Assembly: GCF_904849725.1 (NCBI RefSeq)
Contig: NC_058524.1
Location: 554,097,763 to 554,161,762 of the forward strand
DNA length: 64,000 nucleotides
DNA from: Hordeum vulgare subsp. vulgare
Taxonomy: Eukaryota > Streptophyta > Magnoliopsida > Poales > Poaceae
Reading direction: 5' to 3'
Part shown: piece by piece, positions 45,475-60,000 of the stretch
How the letters are laid out: each line of letters starts with the position of its first letter
Position numbering within the stretch: position 1 is the first letter of the stretch
Translations under genes and position numbers: made by a program
Notes under the pieces: generated by a model
Databases searched by the model: none
Seen by the model: the letters and a program-made list of their open reading frames with translations, nothing else
What the model was told of the DNA's origin: nothing

Positions 45475-48400
45475 TCACCATTCATCGCATTTGTCACCTT
45501 CATCTCTCTGCTCGCTGGATTCCGGCATTGGTGGCCCGCAACACAGCAACATTTGCGATGCATTTTCCTTCAACATCTCTGCACCTTTCATAATCACCTC
45601 AGCCGTTTCTGGCTTCTGCAGACCTGCCCCATATTGCATGAAAGCACATGCTGTGAAAACAATTTTAAAAGGGTTATTAATCCACTTTTTCTCAAAAGTG
45701 GCACGGTTATGGGCCAACCAAATTGCCCAGTATATTGCAGCAAGACCAACAGTATAAACATCATTATAGGAAGGTAAGAATGCATTAATCCAAGCATAAT
45801 ATTGCCACATAGAATTAGGCCCATACTCAGTCCCCAGCATTGCACCCACTGTCCTCCATAGTACTTTGGCAACAGGGCAAAGAAACATCAAGTGCTGGGC
45901 AGACTCCAGCTGATTACAAAATGAACAGTTTGGGTTCCCCTGCCAGTGTCTTTTTTTTTTCAAATTGTCTCTAGTTAGAATAGCATCTTGGCACAGTTGC
46001 CACATAAAAATATGGATCTTCAAAGGTATTTTTGCCCCCCCATATCCATTTATAATTGGAGCCAGCCAAATTCCATTCTAGCCATCGATACGTAGACCTG
46101 GTAGTATACTCCTGAGAACATCAAGTTTCCAATATATCTCATCATATTTTTCCATATTAATCTTCTCCAAAATATAATCCTTAAGCTCATTCCATTTCTA
46201 GAGCATATCATTGGGTAGCCTTCTTCTAAAGGAAGAACAAGGATTCATATTGTTAATCTTGGTTACAGTACTATTCTGATCCATACAAATCTCAAACAGA
46301 TCATGAAATTATCACCCAAATCATCCAACAAAAGGCTAGCAATATTCCCCTTGTTAACCTGAGTACCTCTTCCAGCCATAAAATAGTCTTTAACTTTCAA
46401 AAGCGTTTTCCAGTAAGGGGAGTCACTAGCTTTCTGCTTAACCAACACAACATATGACTTTTTAGATATTTAGCCCTCACAATGTCCTGCCACAACCCTT
46501 TCTTTTTCTCTAACTTCGACCACCATTTGGTTAATAGACTAATATTTTGTTTTCTCAAGTCCTTGACTCCAAGCCCTCCTTTCACGTTAGATCTACATAC
46601 TCTCCCCCATTTCACCATATGATAACCTCTCCTTTTGCCATTGCGATGCCCAAATAAATTCCTCCTAGGTTTATCCCATCTCTCCAAGGTTGAATTATTA
46701 ATCAGAAACATAGACATATAATATGAGGGAATATGAGAAAGTACATCATTGACTTTGATAAGTCTGCTCCCACTAGATAAAGTCTCACTGATCCAGGATT
46801 CTCCATGGTTGACAAACTTATCATCTACAAACATCCAGTCAGTTCCCTTACGGCCAGTGTAGCTGACATGGACACCCAGATACTTTATAGGGAAATTCCC
46901 AATCTCGCAATTAAACATCTCAGCATATTTTCTCACAGTATCATCATCATCCCCGACTGAAAATATCTCGCTTTTCAAAAAATTAATTTTCAAGCCTGAC
47001 ATGACTTCGAAAAGATATAACAACAACTTGATGTTTAACACATCCCTAGGGTTATCCTCAAAACAAAGGATGGTGTCATCTGCATACTGCAAGATGGCAA
47101 CCCCATGTTCTATTAAGTCAGTTGCCAATCCCTTGAAAAGGCCATTCTCCTGCGCCTTAAGGACCATTTTGGTCAAACAATCAGCTGCCAGATTAAACAG
47201 GAATGGGGAAAGGGGATCATCCTGTCTCACCCCTTTGGCACTTTGGAAATACTCACCTACCTCATCATTAAATTTCACACTGACTGTACCCCCAACCAGG
47301 ATCTTCCTAATCCACCCGACCCACTTGGGATTAAAATCTCTCTTATTATGGCATTCAAGTAAAAAGTTCCAATTTACTTTATCATAAGCTTTTTCAAAAT
47401 CAAGCTTGAGTACAATTCCAGGTTTCTTACGAGCATAAGAGTGGTGCATAATCTCATGAAGTGACATATTCCCATCCATAATATCCCCGCTTTTAATAAA
47501 AGCATTCCGGTGTCTACTAAACGGAGTATCAGCGAAGGGTTCAAGTCTGATAGTAAGAACTTTAGTGATAAGCTTATAGATGCATCCAAGCAGGCATATG
47601 GGCCTGAATTGCTGAATTTTATCAGCCCCAATCACCTTGGGGAGTAAAGTAATAATTCCATAGTTGAGTCTATCCACATCAAGTTTATTATCATAGAACC
47701 AGTGAAAGAGCATCCTCACATCATCTTTCACCACCGCCAACAGCATTGAAAGAATTCAATCGGGGTATTGTCAGGCCCCAGAGCTTTGTTATGTTTCATA
47801 GAAAATAAATCATTTTTAATCTCTGTATCTGAGAAGGGTCTCAGTAAGATAAAGTTGTCTATCTCCTTCAGTTTCTCCTGCTCTTTCCACATGTTACTAT
47901 CTATCCCACACAGGTTTCCAGGGGCCGGGCCAAAAAGTTCTTTATAAAAATTCATCGCATGCCTAAGGAGACTCTCATTACCTTAAATAACCATGCCATC
48001 ACAACTAAGAGAGATAATAGTGTTTCTCCTCCTCCTCCCATTTACAATTCTATGTAAATAACCAGTATTACTATCACCCTTAAGCAACCAGTTATCATGA
48101 GACTTCTGCAGCCATGATATTTCCTCCTCCATTAAGAGATTATTCAACTCTACTGAAAGATGCACTTTCTTGCAATAAAGCTCAGGTGATAGAGTGTCAG
48201 TTTCTTGCAATTTTTCCATGTGCCCAAGTTCCTCTCTCAACCACTTCATCCTAATTCTTGCCCTGCCAAAGATGTTCGAACCCCAGCCTTTAAAGAAATT
48301 TTTAAATATTTTTAACTTTATATTCATGATACCGATAGGATTTTTAGAACCCACAGGTCTCATCCAAATCTTGGCAACCAAAGGTAAGAACTCAGGATCT

Positions 48401-49155
48401 TGTAGCCAATTTAAGTCAAATTTGAACGCCCTGTTTTTTGCAATAGTAGGAATTTTGTCCTGTGTGTTCAAAATCAAGGGACAATGATCCGAAATGTCCC
48501 TCACAATATTCCTGACAAAAGTAAAAGGAAAAAAGACACTCCCAAGAGTTGGACATAAGCACCCTGTCAAATTTTTCAAGGGTTGGATTATGCTGGTTAT
48601 TGGACCAGGTGTATTGTCCACCACTCATATCAACCTCTCTCAGGAAGAGTGTATTGATAATGGTATTAAAGAGATCAGAAGAGTGACCCAGCCTAGTTTT
48701 CTTATTTTTCTCACTTATGAACCTCAAAATATTAAAATATCCCCAAATGATGTAAGGGCATGAAACATTACCACACATATTAGACAATTCAGTAAGGAAT
48801 TCCACCTTATGCTCTTCATGTGCAGATCCATATACTGTCATTATGCAACAATTAGCTTTCATACACTTATCCCTTATCTCCAATTTCATGATGTATTTAC
48901 CAGCCACACAATCTCTAACATCAAAACAATTATTTCTGACTCCACAAATAATACCGCAAGATTTTCCTCAGCAGGAATCCAATTCCAACAAAAGTTATCC
49001 CCAGGATCAAATTTCCTCAAGAACTTAGAGGAAAAATCTTTTTCGTCATCTCTTGAATACCAGCAAAGTCAAGCTTGAAATCTCTAATCAGATCACCCAA
49101 GTAAGTAGCCATACCCTTCTTCCCCACCCCCCTACAGTTCCAAAAGAGACAAATA
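45475..49155 (-). pseudogene. LINE ORF2: endonuclease, reverse transcriptase, zf-RVT
   Basis: It begins near 49155 with FWNCRGVGKKG, the usual start of the AP-endonuclease domain. This domain continues through 48416 with QYTWSNNQ and LEKFDRVLMS; the catalytic GDFN is WGYFN here, so Asp is lost. A linker (48624-47983) precedes the reverse transcriptase (47746-46397), with LKLDFEKAYDKVNW, RQDDPLSPFLFN (usually RQGDPLSP) and QYADDTI (the YADD catalytic site). The zf-RVT domain (46023-45475) has CSFCNQLESAQHLMFLCP. The enzyme nicks target DNA and copies the LINE RNA there. Several frameshifts and stops (near 48900, 48416, 47980, 47740 and 46400-46030) make it inactive. Confidence 0.88.
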
Positions 49156-49199
49156 ATTTTTTCTTGTGTTTTGGGGATTGAGTTTTGTTGTGAGGTTTA

Positions 49200-50142
49200 C
49201 TAGGATCCATGGTCTTACCTGCAACTCCACTCAATTTTTTATTTTGACTTCTAGACAAAGGCTTAGAAATCACCACATTAACTTTCCTTCTTTCTTTTTT
49301 TCTAGATTTGAAAATTTTGAATCCTTCCTCATCCAAGTCCCCTTCACCCCCCAAGATGTGTTAAGGGGAGAAGATTCCCTGCAGCATTAGTAATTAACAA
49401 CACATTCTCTTGCTGTTTTTCATTGTTGCTAATTTTCTTAGCTATATTAGCTCTAGATTTCTCAAGCTCTCTAATAACATTTATAATAGTAAAATTATCA
49501 TCAGGTATATTCACTGCCATTTGCGAAGCAGTGGATATAATTTCCATATTAGACAACACATCAAAAGAATTACCAAACAGGGGTTCATTACCTTGTAGGT
49601 TTCTCTTTTTTGCCATCTTCTCAGCTAAGCACCTACATGCTCCATGTTGACCCTAGCAGTCCTTTTGCTGAATCTAGCCTACACTTCCTCTATAGCAGGA
49701 GGAGTAGGGATAACATCCACAAGCTGACTGGACTCGAGGTGATTGCACAAAGTAGGGTTGATTTTTCTTCTGACAAGAATTGTCATCATGTTCCATCTCA
49801 GTAACAGTAGGCTCTCCAACACAGGCATCCAGATAAAAGGAAAACTTTCTGCTGATCACACGACTTGGGATAATTTGCATTGGATTCACCACTATATTAT
49901 CATAAGAAGTACCCTCAGTAGGCCCTTTTTCACTTTCTCTCATCTGGCTTTTCTCTGCTTAAGCAACCATAGTATCTATAAGCAGCATATCATCAACTTC
50001 CTCACTATCCTCCTCAGATTGCATTTCATCACTATTTTCATGGTTCTGTTCACTTTCATCATTTTCTTGAACAAGATCTAAACTCATGCTCATCATTTTC
50101 CCCCACACATGCCAAGGGGAGCCGAAGACTCCCCCATAGTAG
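49200..50142 (-). pseudogene. LINE ORF1, C-terminal part
   Basis: It is downstream of the Copia insertion in LINE sense. Open pieces at 49943-49674, 49616-49344 and 49354-49088 are in different frames: an acidic segment, then LFGNSFDVLSN and VIRELEKSRANIAKKI, then a Lys-rich tail (KSRKKERRKVNVVI). It is charged and RNA-binding-like in composition. Its continuation is 60570-61850 on the other side of the insertion. Confidence 0.65.
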
Positions 50143-51957
50143 TGTTATGGAACGTCGCATGGGAGACAAAATTTTTCCTACGCACACAAAGACCTATCAT
50201 GGTGATGTCCATCTACGAGTGGAGATTAGATCTACATACCCCTGTAGATCGCACAACGGGAAGAGTTAAGAAACGCGGTTTATGTAGTGGAACGTCTTCA
50301 CGTCCCTCGAACCGTCCCACGAACCGTCTCGCGATCCGTCCCACGACCCGTTCCGATAAAGTTCCGAACGGACGGCACTTCCGCGTTCAGCACACGTACA
50401 GCTCGACGATGATCTCGGCCTTCTTGATCCAGCAAGCAAGACGGAGAAGTAGATGAGTTCTCCGGCAGCGTGACGGCGCTCCGGTGGTGGTGATGATCTA
50501 CTCCAGCAGGGCTCCGCCCGAGCTCCGTAGAAATCCGATCTAGAGGTAGAACTATGTGGTCTAGGGTTGAGTTGCAGGTGGCAAAAGTTGTCTCAAATCA
50601 TCCGTAAAACACCACTATATATAGGAGGGAGGGGGAGGGCTAGCCTTGAGGGACAAGCCCTCAAGGTGCGCCGGCCAAGGGAAGGAGGAGTACTCCTCCT
50701 CCAATTCGGTTTGGGAAGGAGGAGTCCTCCTCTTCCTTCCCGCCTCACTCTTTCCCTTTTTCTTTTATTTTCTTTTGGTATTGCTTATGTGGTGCCATGG
50801 GCCCCTTGGGCTGACTCCACCAGCCCACATAGGACTTGTGGAGCCACCCTAATGCCTTGGGCTCACTCCCGGGTGGGTGGGCCCCTCCCGGTGAACTCCC
50901 GAAACCAATTCGTCACTCCTGGTACAATATCGGAAGTGTCCGAAACTTTCCGGTGACCAAATGAAACCATCCTATATATCAATCTTCGTTTTGACCATTC
51001 CGGAAACCCTCGTGAAGTCCGTGATCTCATCCGAGACTCCGAAGAACATTTGGTAACCACACATATAACTCAACTATAAATAAACATCATCGAACCTTAA
51101 GTTTGCAGACCCTGCTGGTTCGAGAACTATGTAGACATGCCCCGAGGCAATCCTCGTTCAATATCCAATAGCGGGATGTGGATGCCCATATTGGATCCTA
51201 CATATTCTATGAAGATCTTATCGGTTGAACCTCAGTGTCAAGGATTCATATAACCCCGTATGTTATTCCCTTTGTCCTTCGGTATGTTACTTGCTCGAGA
51301 TTCGATCGTCGGTATCCTCATACCTATTTCAATCTCGTTACCGGCAAGTCTCTTTACTCGTTCCGTAATACAAGATGCCGTGACTTACCCTTACTCACAT
51401 TGCTTGCAAGGCTTGTGTGTGATGTTGTATTACCGAGTGGGCCCCGAGATACCTCTCCGTCACACGGAGTGACAAATCCCAGTCTTGATCCATACTAACT
51501 CAACGGACACCTTCGGAGATACCTGTAGAGCACTTTTATAGTCACCCAGTTACGTTGTGACGTTTGATGCACACAAGGTATTCCACCGGTGCCAGTGAGT
51601 TATATGATCTCATGGTCATAAGAACAAATACTTGACACGCAGAAAACAATAGCAATAAAGCGACACGACGAATATGCTACGTTCATATTTTGGGTCTTGT
51701 CCATCACATGATTCTCCTAATGATGTGATCCCGTTATCAATTGATAACCCTTGTCTATGGTTAGGAAACCTTGACCATCTTTGATCAACGAGCTAGTCAA
51801 CTAGAGGCTTACTAGGGACAGTGTTTTGTCTATGTATCCACACATGCATTTGAGTTTCCAATCAATACAATTATAGCATGGATAATAAACGATTATGACG
51901 AACAAAGAAATATAATAATAACTAATTTATTATTGCCTCTAGGGCATATTTCCAATA
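50143..51957 (-). repeat. 3' LTR of Copia element
   Basis: It runs TGTTATGGAACG to TTTCCAATA on the plus strand and is followed by the polypurine tract GTCTCCCACTTGC (51958-51970, read on the minus strand). The TATATATAGGAGGGAGGGGG-like promoter region is shared with the other LTR. Confidence 0.92.
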
Positions 51958-54900
51958 GTCTCCCACTTGCACCAGAGTCAATAATCTAGTTCACATCACC
52001 ATGTGATTTTAACGAATCCAACACCCATATAGTTCTGGGGTTTGATCACGTCTTGCTCGTGAGAGAGGTTTTAGTCAATGATTCTGAATCTTTCAGATCC
52101 GTGCGTGCTTTACAAATCTTTATGTCATCTTATAGATGTTGCTACTACGTGCTATTCAGAAATAGTCCAAATATCTAGTCTACTATACGAATCCGTTTTA
52201 CTACTCATAGTTATTCGGATTAGTGTCAAAGCTTGCATCGACGTAACCCTTTACGACAAACTCTTAAATCACCTACATAATCGAGAAAAAATTCCTTAGT
52301 CCACTAGTTACTAAGGATAAATTTGACCGCTGTTTTAGTGATTCAATCGTGGATCACTCCTTGTACCCCTTGACAGACTCATGGCAAGGCACACATTAGG
52401 TGCGACACACAACATGGCATACTTTAGAGTCTATGGCTAAGGCATAGGGGACGAACTTTGTCCTTTCTCTTTCTTCTGCCGTGGCCGGGATTTTGAGTCC
52501 TACTCATATTCACACTTTACAACACAACCAAGAACTCCTTCTTTGCTGATCTATTTTGAACTCCTTCAAAAACTCATCAAGGCATGCATTTCATTAGAAA
52601 GTTCAGTTTAGAATTTTGATCTATCTCCATAGATCTTGATGCTCATTATTCAAGTAGCACTTTCCAGGTCTTCCTTTGAAAAATGCCCTTTCAAACAACC
52701 TTTATGCTGTAAAGAAATTCTATATTACTTCCGATCAACAATATGTCAACCACATACACTTATCAGAAATTCTATAGTGCTCCCACTCACTTCTTTCGAA
52801 ATACAAGTTCCTCATAAACCTTGTACAAACCCAAAAGCTTTGATCATCTCATCCAAGCATATATTCCAACTCCGAGATGCTTGCACCAGTCCATAGAAGG
52901 ATCGCTGGAGCTTGCACACTTGATAGCATCCTTAGGATCAAAAAAAAACTTTCTGGTTGTATCACATACAACCTTTCCTCAAGGAAACCGTCGAGGAAAC
53001 AATGTTTTTACATCCTATGTGCAATATTTCATAAATAATGCAGCAACTACTAACCTAATTCTAACAGACTTGTAGCATCACTACGATTGAGAAAGTCTCA
53101 TCATAGTCAACTCTTTGAACTTGTCGGAAACATCTTTGCGACAAATCGAGCTTTTCTTAATGGTGACTTTTCATCATCATCGTATGTCTTTATTTTAAAG
53201 ATCCATCTTTACTTACTAGTCCTACGACCATCAAGTATTCCTTCCAAAGTCTACACTTTGTCTTCATACATGGGTCCTCTCTCGAATTTTATGGCCTCCA
53301 GCCATTTGTCAGAATCCGGGCCCACCATCGTTTCTCCATAGCTCGTAGGTCATTGTCGTTCAACAACATGACCTCTAAGACATGGTTACTGTACCACTCT
53401 GTAGTAGTACGTGACCTTGTCGACCTACAAGGTTTGTAGTAACTTGATCCAAAGCTTAATGATCACCATCATTAGTTTCCACTTCAATTGGTGTAGGCAC
53501 CACATGAACATCTTCCTACGCCCTGCTACACACACGTTGAAGTGAAAGTTTACTAACCTCATCAAGTTTCACCACCCTCCCACTCAATTCTTTCGAGAGA
53601 AACCTTTCCATGAGAAAGGACCCGTTTCTAGAAACAAACACTTTGCTTCCGGATCTGAGATAGGAGATGTATCCAACTGTTTTGGATATCCTATGAAGAT
53701 GCATTTATCCGCTTTGGGTTTGAGCTTATGTGACTGAAACTTTTTCACATAAGTATCACAGCCCCAAACTTTTAAGAAATGACAGCTTAGGTTTCTCCAA
53801 ACCATAGTCTATATTGTGTCATCTCAATGGAAATACGCGGTACCCTATTTAAAGTGAATGCGGTTGTCTCTAATGCATAACCCATAAACGATAGTGGTAA
53901 TACGATAAGAGACATCATAGTATGCACCATATCAAATAGGGAGCGGCTATGACGTTCGGACACACCAACACACTATGGTGTTCTAGGTGGCATGAATTGC
54001 GAAACAATTTCCACATTGTCTCAACTGTGTACCAAAACTCGCGATTCAGATATTCATCTCTATGATCATATCATAGACAGTTTATCCTCTTGTCACGACG
54101 ATCTTCACTCTGAAATAACTTTGAACTTTTCAATATCTCAGACTTGTGATTCATCAAGTAAATACTCCTGTATCTACTCAAATCGTCAGTGAAGTAAGAA
54201 CATAACGATATCCACTGCGTGCCTCAACACTCATTGGACTGCACACATCAAAAATGTATTGCATCCAACAAGGTACTTTCTTGTTCCATGTGGTATGATT
54301 TTGCATGTCTCAAGTGATTCAAAATCAAGTGAGTCCAAACGATCCATCTGCATGGAATTTCTTCATGCGTTTATACCAACAGGTATGTTTTGCATGTTTC
54401 AAACATTTCAAAAATGAGTGAGTACAAAGATCCATCAGCATGGAGCTTCTTCATGCATTTTACACCAACATGACTCAAGCGGCAGTGCCACAAGTAAGTG
54501 GTACTATCATTATTACTTTGTATCTTTTGGCACCAATATTATGAACATGTGTAACACTACGATCGAGATTCAATAAACCTTTGAAGGTAATTATTCAAGC
54601 AAATAGAATAACCATTATTCTCTTTAAATGAAAAATCGTATTGCAATAAACACAATCCAATCATGTTCATGCTGAACGCAAACACCAAATAACAATTATT
54701 TAGGTTTAACACCAATCCCGATGGTAGAGGGAGAGTGCGATGTTTGATCACATCAACCTTGGAAACACTTCCAACACTTATCGTCACCTCGCCTTTAGCT
54801 AGTCTCCAGTTATTCCGTAGCTTTTATTTTGAGTTACTAATCACTTAGCAATCGAACCGGTATCTAATACCCTCGTGCTACTAGGAGCACTAGTAAAGTA

Positions 54901-57007
54901 CACATCAATATCATGTATATAGAATATACTTCTGTTGACTTTGCCAGCCTTCTCATCTACCAAGTATCTAGGGTAGCTCCGTCTCAGTGACCGTTCCCCT
55001 CATAACAGAAGAACTTAGTCTCGGGTTTGGGGTCAATCTTGGGTTTCTTCATTAGAGCACCAACCGGTTTGCCGTTTCATGAAGTATCCCTTCTAGCCCT
55101 TGCCCTTCTTGAAACTAGTGGTTTTACTAACCATCAACAATTGATGCTCCTTCTTGATTTCTACTTTTGCAGTGTCAAACATTGCGAATCGCTCAAGGAT
55201 CATCATATCTATCCTTGATATGTTATAGTTCTTCACGAAGCTCTAGCAGCTTAGTGGGAGTGACTTTGGAGAACCATCACTATCTCATCTGGAAGATTAA
55301 CTCCCACTTGATTCAAACGATTGTTGTACTCAGACAATCTAAGAACATGCTCAACGATTGAGCTTTTCTCCTTCACTTTGTAGACAAAGAATCTTTTGGA
55401 GGTCCCATACCTCTCAACAGGGGCACGAGCATGAAATATCAATTTCATCTCTTAGAACATCTCTTATGTTCTGCGATATTTCAAAATGTCTTCGGCGCCT
55501 TGCTTCTAAGCCATTAAGTATTACGCACTGAACTATCACGTAGTCATCAAAAAACGTGTATGTCAGATGTTCGCAACATCCACAGACGACGCACGAGGTG
55601 CAGCACACCGAGTGGTGCATTAAGGACATAAGCCTTCTGCGCAGCAATGAGGACAATCCTCAGTTTCACGGACTCAGTCCGCAAAGTTGCTACTATCATC
55701 TTTCAATTAAATTTTTCTCTAGGAATATATAAAATCAGTAGAGCTACAGCACAAGCTACATCATAATTTGCAAAGACCTTTTGACTATGTTCATGATAAT
55801 TAGAGTTTAACTAATAAAGTTACTTAATAAACTCCCACTCAAAAAGTACACCCCTCTAGTCATTTGAGTGGTACATGATCCAAATCCACTAACTCAAGTC
55901 CGATCATCACGTGAATTGAGTATAGCTTCAGTGGTAAGCATATCTATGCTAATCATATCAACTATACGATTCATGCTCGACCTTTTGGTCTCTTGTGTTC
56001 TGAGGCCATGTCTGCACATGCTAGGCTCGTCAAGTTTAACCCGAGTGTTCCGCGTGTGTGTTTTGCACCCGTTGTATGTGAACGTTGAGTCTATCACACC
56101 GGATCATCACGTGGTGTCTCGAAATAACAAACTGTCGCAACGGTGCACAGTCGGGGAGAACACAATTTCATCTTGAAATTTTAGTGAGAGATCACCTTAT
56201 AATGCTACCGTCGTTCTAAGCAAAATAAGGTGCATAAAAGGATTAATATCACATGCAATTCATAAGTGACATGATATGGCCATCATCTTGTGCTTCTTGA
56301 TCTCCATCACTTAAGCACCGACATGATCTACTTGTTACCGGTGCCACACCATGATATCCATCATCATGATCTCCATCAGCGTGTCGCGATCAAGGTTGTA
56401 TTGCTATCTATGCTATTACTACTAAATCTACGACCTAGCAATATAGTAAATGCATCTGCAAACACAAACATTGGTTTAAAGACAACCCTATGGCTCCTGC
56501 CAGTTGCCGTAGCATCGACGTGCAAGTAGATATCAACTATTACAACATGATCATCTCTCAATATATCACATCATGTCATTGGCCATATGATATCACAAGC
56601 ATACCATGCAAAAACAAATTAGACGTCCTCTAATTTGTTGTTGCATGTTTTACATGGCTGCTATGGGTATCTAGTATGATCGCATCTTACTTACGCAAAA
56701 ACCACAACGGAGATGTGCAAATTGCTATTTAACCTCTCTAAGGACTGCCTTGATAAAAACCAATTCAACTAAAGTTGAAGAAACCGACACCCGCCAGTCA
56801 TCTTTATGCAACGAGGTTGCATGTCTGTCGATGAAACCAGTCTCTCGTAAGCGTACGAGTTATGTCGGTCCGGGCCGCTTCAATCCAACAATACCACCGA
56901 ATCGAGAAAAGAGTAAGGAGGGTAGCAAATCAAACATCACCATCCACAAAACCTTTTGTGTTCTACTCGAGATAACATCTACACATGAACCTAGCTCATG
57001 ATGCCAC
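51958..57007 (-). pseudogene. Copia gag-pol remnants
   Basis: Reading 5' to 3' on the minus strand: gag pieces at 55656-55251 (SIVEHVLRLSEYNNRLNQVG), a damaged zinc knuckle near 55050-54975 (FCYEGNGH then a stop), a protease to pre-integrase piece at 54787-54557 (LPLPSGLVLNLNNCYLVF), and the integrase C-terminal region at 53805-53516 (LKVWGCDTYVKKFQ, KPKADKCIFIGYPK, FVSRNGSFLMERFL). No intact RT motif was found between 53500 and 51960. Stops and shifts are dense. The primer-binding region next to the 5' LTR reads TGGCATCATGAGC, a changed form of the usual TGGTATCAGAGC. Confidence 0.8.
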
Positions 57008-60000
57008 TGTTAGGGAACGTTGCATCGGAAACAAAAAATTTCCTACGCACACGAAGACCTATCATGGTGATGTCCATCTACGAGTGGAGATTAGATATAC
57101 ATACCCTTCACTACTAGAAAAAGGCTGTTAGTGGCGCACCCATTTTTCCTATTAATGGCGCAATATAGGTGCGCCATTGTTACCATGCCACTAGTAACAA
57201 ATACTAATGGCGCACCTCTAGTGCACCATTAGTATTGTAGGTAACAGTGACGCACCTTGTAGTGCGCCATTACTATTGATACAGGTGCGCCACTAGTAAC
57301 TTTATTTTTGAATGTTTTTGATTTTTTTTGAATTTTGAAGGCGGGAAAATAGTAGTGGCACACTGTCTAACCCCCACCGTGCGCCATTGATATTTTTGAA
57401 TTTGGATCTGGATCTAGATCTGGTTAATTTTTTGGCTTGTTTTTTTGCTCTTTTTTGTTGCTTGATTTTTTTTCAAATTTCATTCTTGACCTGGATCTGG
57501 TACGTTCTTTGTGCCGGGGGAGCTCCACATGTGGCCGAAAGTAGAGGGGGAGGGAGGAGAGACCGTGAGGAGGAGAGGAGGGAGGAGAGACCATGAGGAT
57601 CAAGAGAGGATGGAGGAGGAGGTCGCCGAAGAGGAGGAGGAGGACCGTGAGCAGGAGAGGAAGGAGGAGCACCTTGAGGAGGAGAGGAGGGAGGAGGAGG
57701 TCGCCGGAGGAGGAGCACCATGAGGAGGAGAGGAGGGAGGAGGAGGTCGCCGGAGGAGGAGCACCATGAGAAGGAGGTCACCGGAGGAGGAGCATCGTGA
57801 GGAGGAGGAGGTCGCCGGAGAGGAGGAGATGGAGTGGAGGAGAGGAGGAGATGGAGTGGAGGAGAGGAGGAGAAGAATGAAGGGGTAAGTGGCTGGCCGA
57901 CCCTTTTAAACTTCTGTCCCAACTTAGTAGTGGCGCACCTTGCACTGCTGCGCCATTGCTATTTTTTTGAATTGCGAAGGCGGGAAAATAGTAGTGGCGC
58001 ATTATTCACTGATGCGCCATTGCTATTTTTTTTGATTTTTTTTGAATTGTGAAGGCGGGAAAATAGTAGTGGCGCATTGTTCATAAGGTGCGCCATTGCT
58101 AACTTATTTTTTATTTTTTTATTTTGTTGAATTTTGAAGGCGGGAAAATAGCAATGGCGCACCATGCACCTAGTGCTCCATTGCTAATTTATTTATTTTT
58201 TGCACTTTTTTCAAAAAACATTTGCCTCCAGATCTTAAAAGCATCATAACTTTTTTTTCTGTTAGGTTTCTGAGGATTCTAGAAAATCGATAACGGGCGT
58301 AGCTTGTTCAATTCGGATGTAACTTTTCGAGTAGATGATTTTTCATATAAAAAACTTAGTCATCGGAGGTTGTATGCAAAAGTTACGGCCATTTTACCGA
58401 AACACGGCGGCCTTTTGCAAAAAAATTCAAAATTCATGTTTGTTAATTTTCCTAACAACTAGAACACATAACACATGGGCATCTTTTTATATTTTTTGAA
58501 TCTTTTATCATTTTATTTTATTTTTTAAAAAACCTAAAAGGCGATCCACCGGGTGTGTGTGTGTTTGTGTGTGTGACGTTAGTAATGGCGCACCACGCCT
58601 AGGTGCGCCGCTACTATGTAGCATAGGAGTGGCGCACCTAGGTGTGGTGCGCCATTGCTATGTCTGGTGGGGGGGGGTGGACGAAAAAAATAGCAATGGC
58701 GCACTACTCATGTGGTGCGCCATTAGTAAAAACATAGCAATGGCGCACCTGATTCTGCTACGTCACTGCTATATAGCAGTGGCGCACCACCATCATGGTG
58801 TGCCACTAGTAGAGATATTGGGGATAAGCCATTTTCTAGTAGTGCTTGTAGATCGCACAGCGGGAAGCGTTAAGAAACGCGGTTGATGTAGTGGAACGTC
58901 TTCACGTCCCTCGAACCGTCCCACGAACCGTCTCGCGATCTGTCCCACGATCCGCTCCGGTCTAGTGCCGAACGGATGACACCTCCGCGCTCAGCACACG
59001 TATAACTCGACGATGATATCGGCCTTCTTGATCCAGCAAGCAAGATGGAGAAGTAGATGAGTTCTCCGGCACTGTGACGGCGCTCCGGTGATGGTGATGA
59101 TCTACTCCTACAGGGCTCCGCCCGAGCTCTGTAGAAATCCGACCTAGAGGTAGAACTATGTGGTCTAGTGTTAATTTGCACGTGGCAAAAGTTGTCTCAA
59201 ATCTGCCCTAAAACACCACTATATATAGGAGGGAGGGGGAGGGCTAGCCTTGAGGGACAAGCCCTCAAGGTGCGCCGGCCAAGGGGAGGAGGAGGACTCC
59301 TCCTCCAATTCTGTTTGGGAAGGAGGAGTCCTCCTCTTCCTTCCCACCTCCCTCTTTCCCTTTTTCTTTTATTTTCTTTTGGTATTTTCTTATGTGGCAC
59401 CATCGGCCCCTTGGGCTGACTCCACCAGCCCCCTTAGGACTTGTGCAGCCACCCTAGTGCCTTGGGCTCACTCCGGAATGGGTGGGCCCCTCCCGGTGAA
59501 CTCCTGGAACCCATTCGTCACTCCCGATACACTGCCGGAATTGCCCGAAACTTCCCGGTGACCAGATGAAACCATCCTATATATCAATATTTGTTTCCGT
59601 ACCATTCCGGAACCCCTCGTGACATCCGTGATCTCATCCGGGACTCCGAACAACATTCGATAACCACACATATAACTCAACTATACTAAAACATCATCGA
59701 ACCTTAAGTGTGTAAACCCTGCGGGTTCGAGAAATATGTAGATATGCCCCGAGGCACTCCTCGGTCAATATCCAATAGTGGGACCTGGATGCCCATATTG
59801 GATCCTACATATTCTTGGAAGATCTTATCGGTTGAACCTCAGTGCCATGGATTCATATAACCCCGTATGTCATCCCCTTTGTCCTTTGGTATGTTACTTG
59901 CCCGAGATTCGATTGTCGGTATACGCATACCTATTTCAATGTCGTTACCGGCAAGTCTCTTTACTTGTTCCGTAATACAAGATCCCTTGACTTACACTTA

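Noticed and set aside
50109..50456. Coding frame crossing the Copia LTR border, and the matching frames near 58870-59560
   Set aside because: They lie in LTR sequence and occur in both LTRs as fortuitous frames.
57424..57922. Long Glu/Arg-rich and Pro/Ser-rich open frames in the CACTA element
   Set aside because: They come from a GGAGGAG low-complexity stretch, are open on both strands and have no domain.
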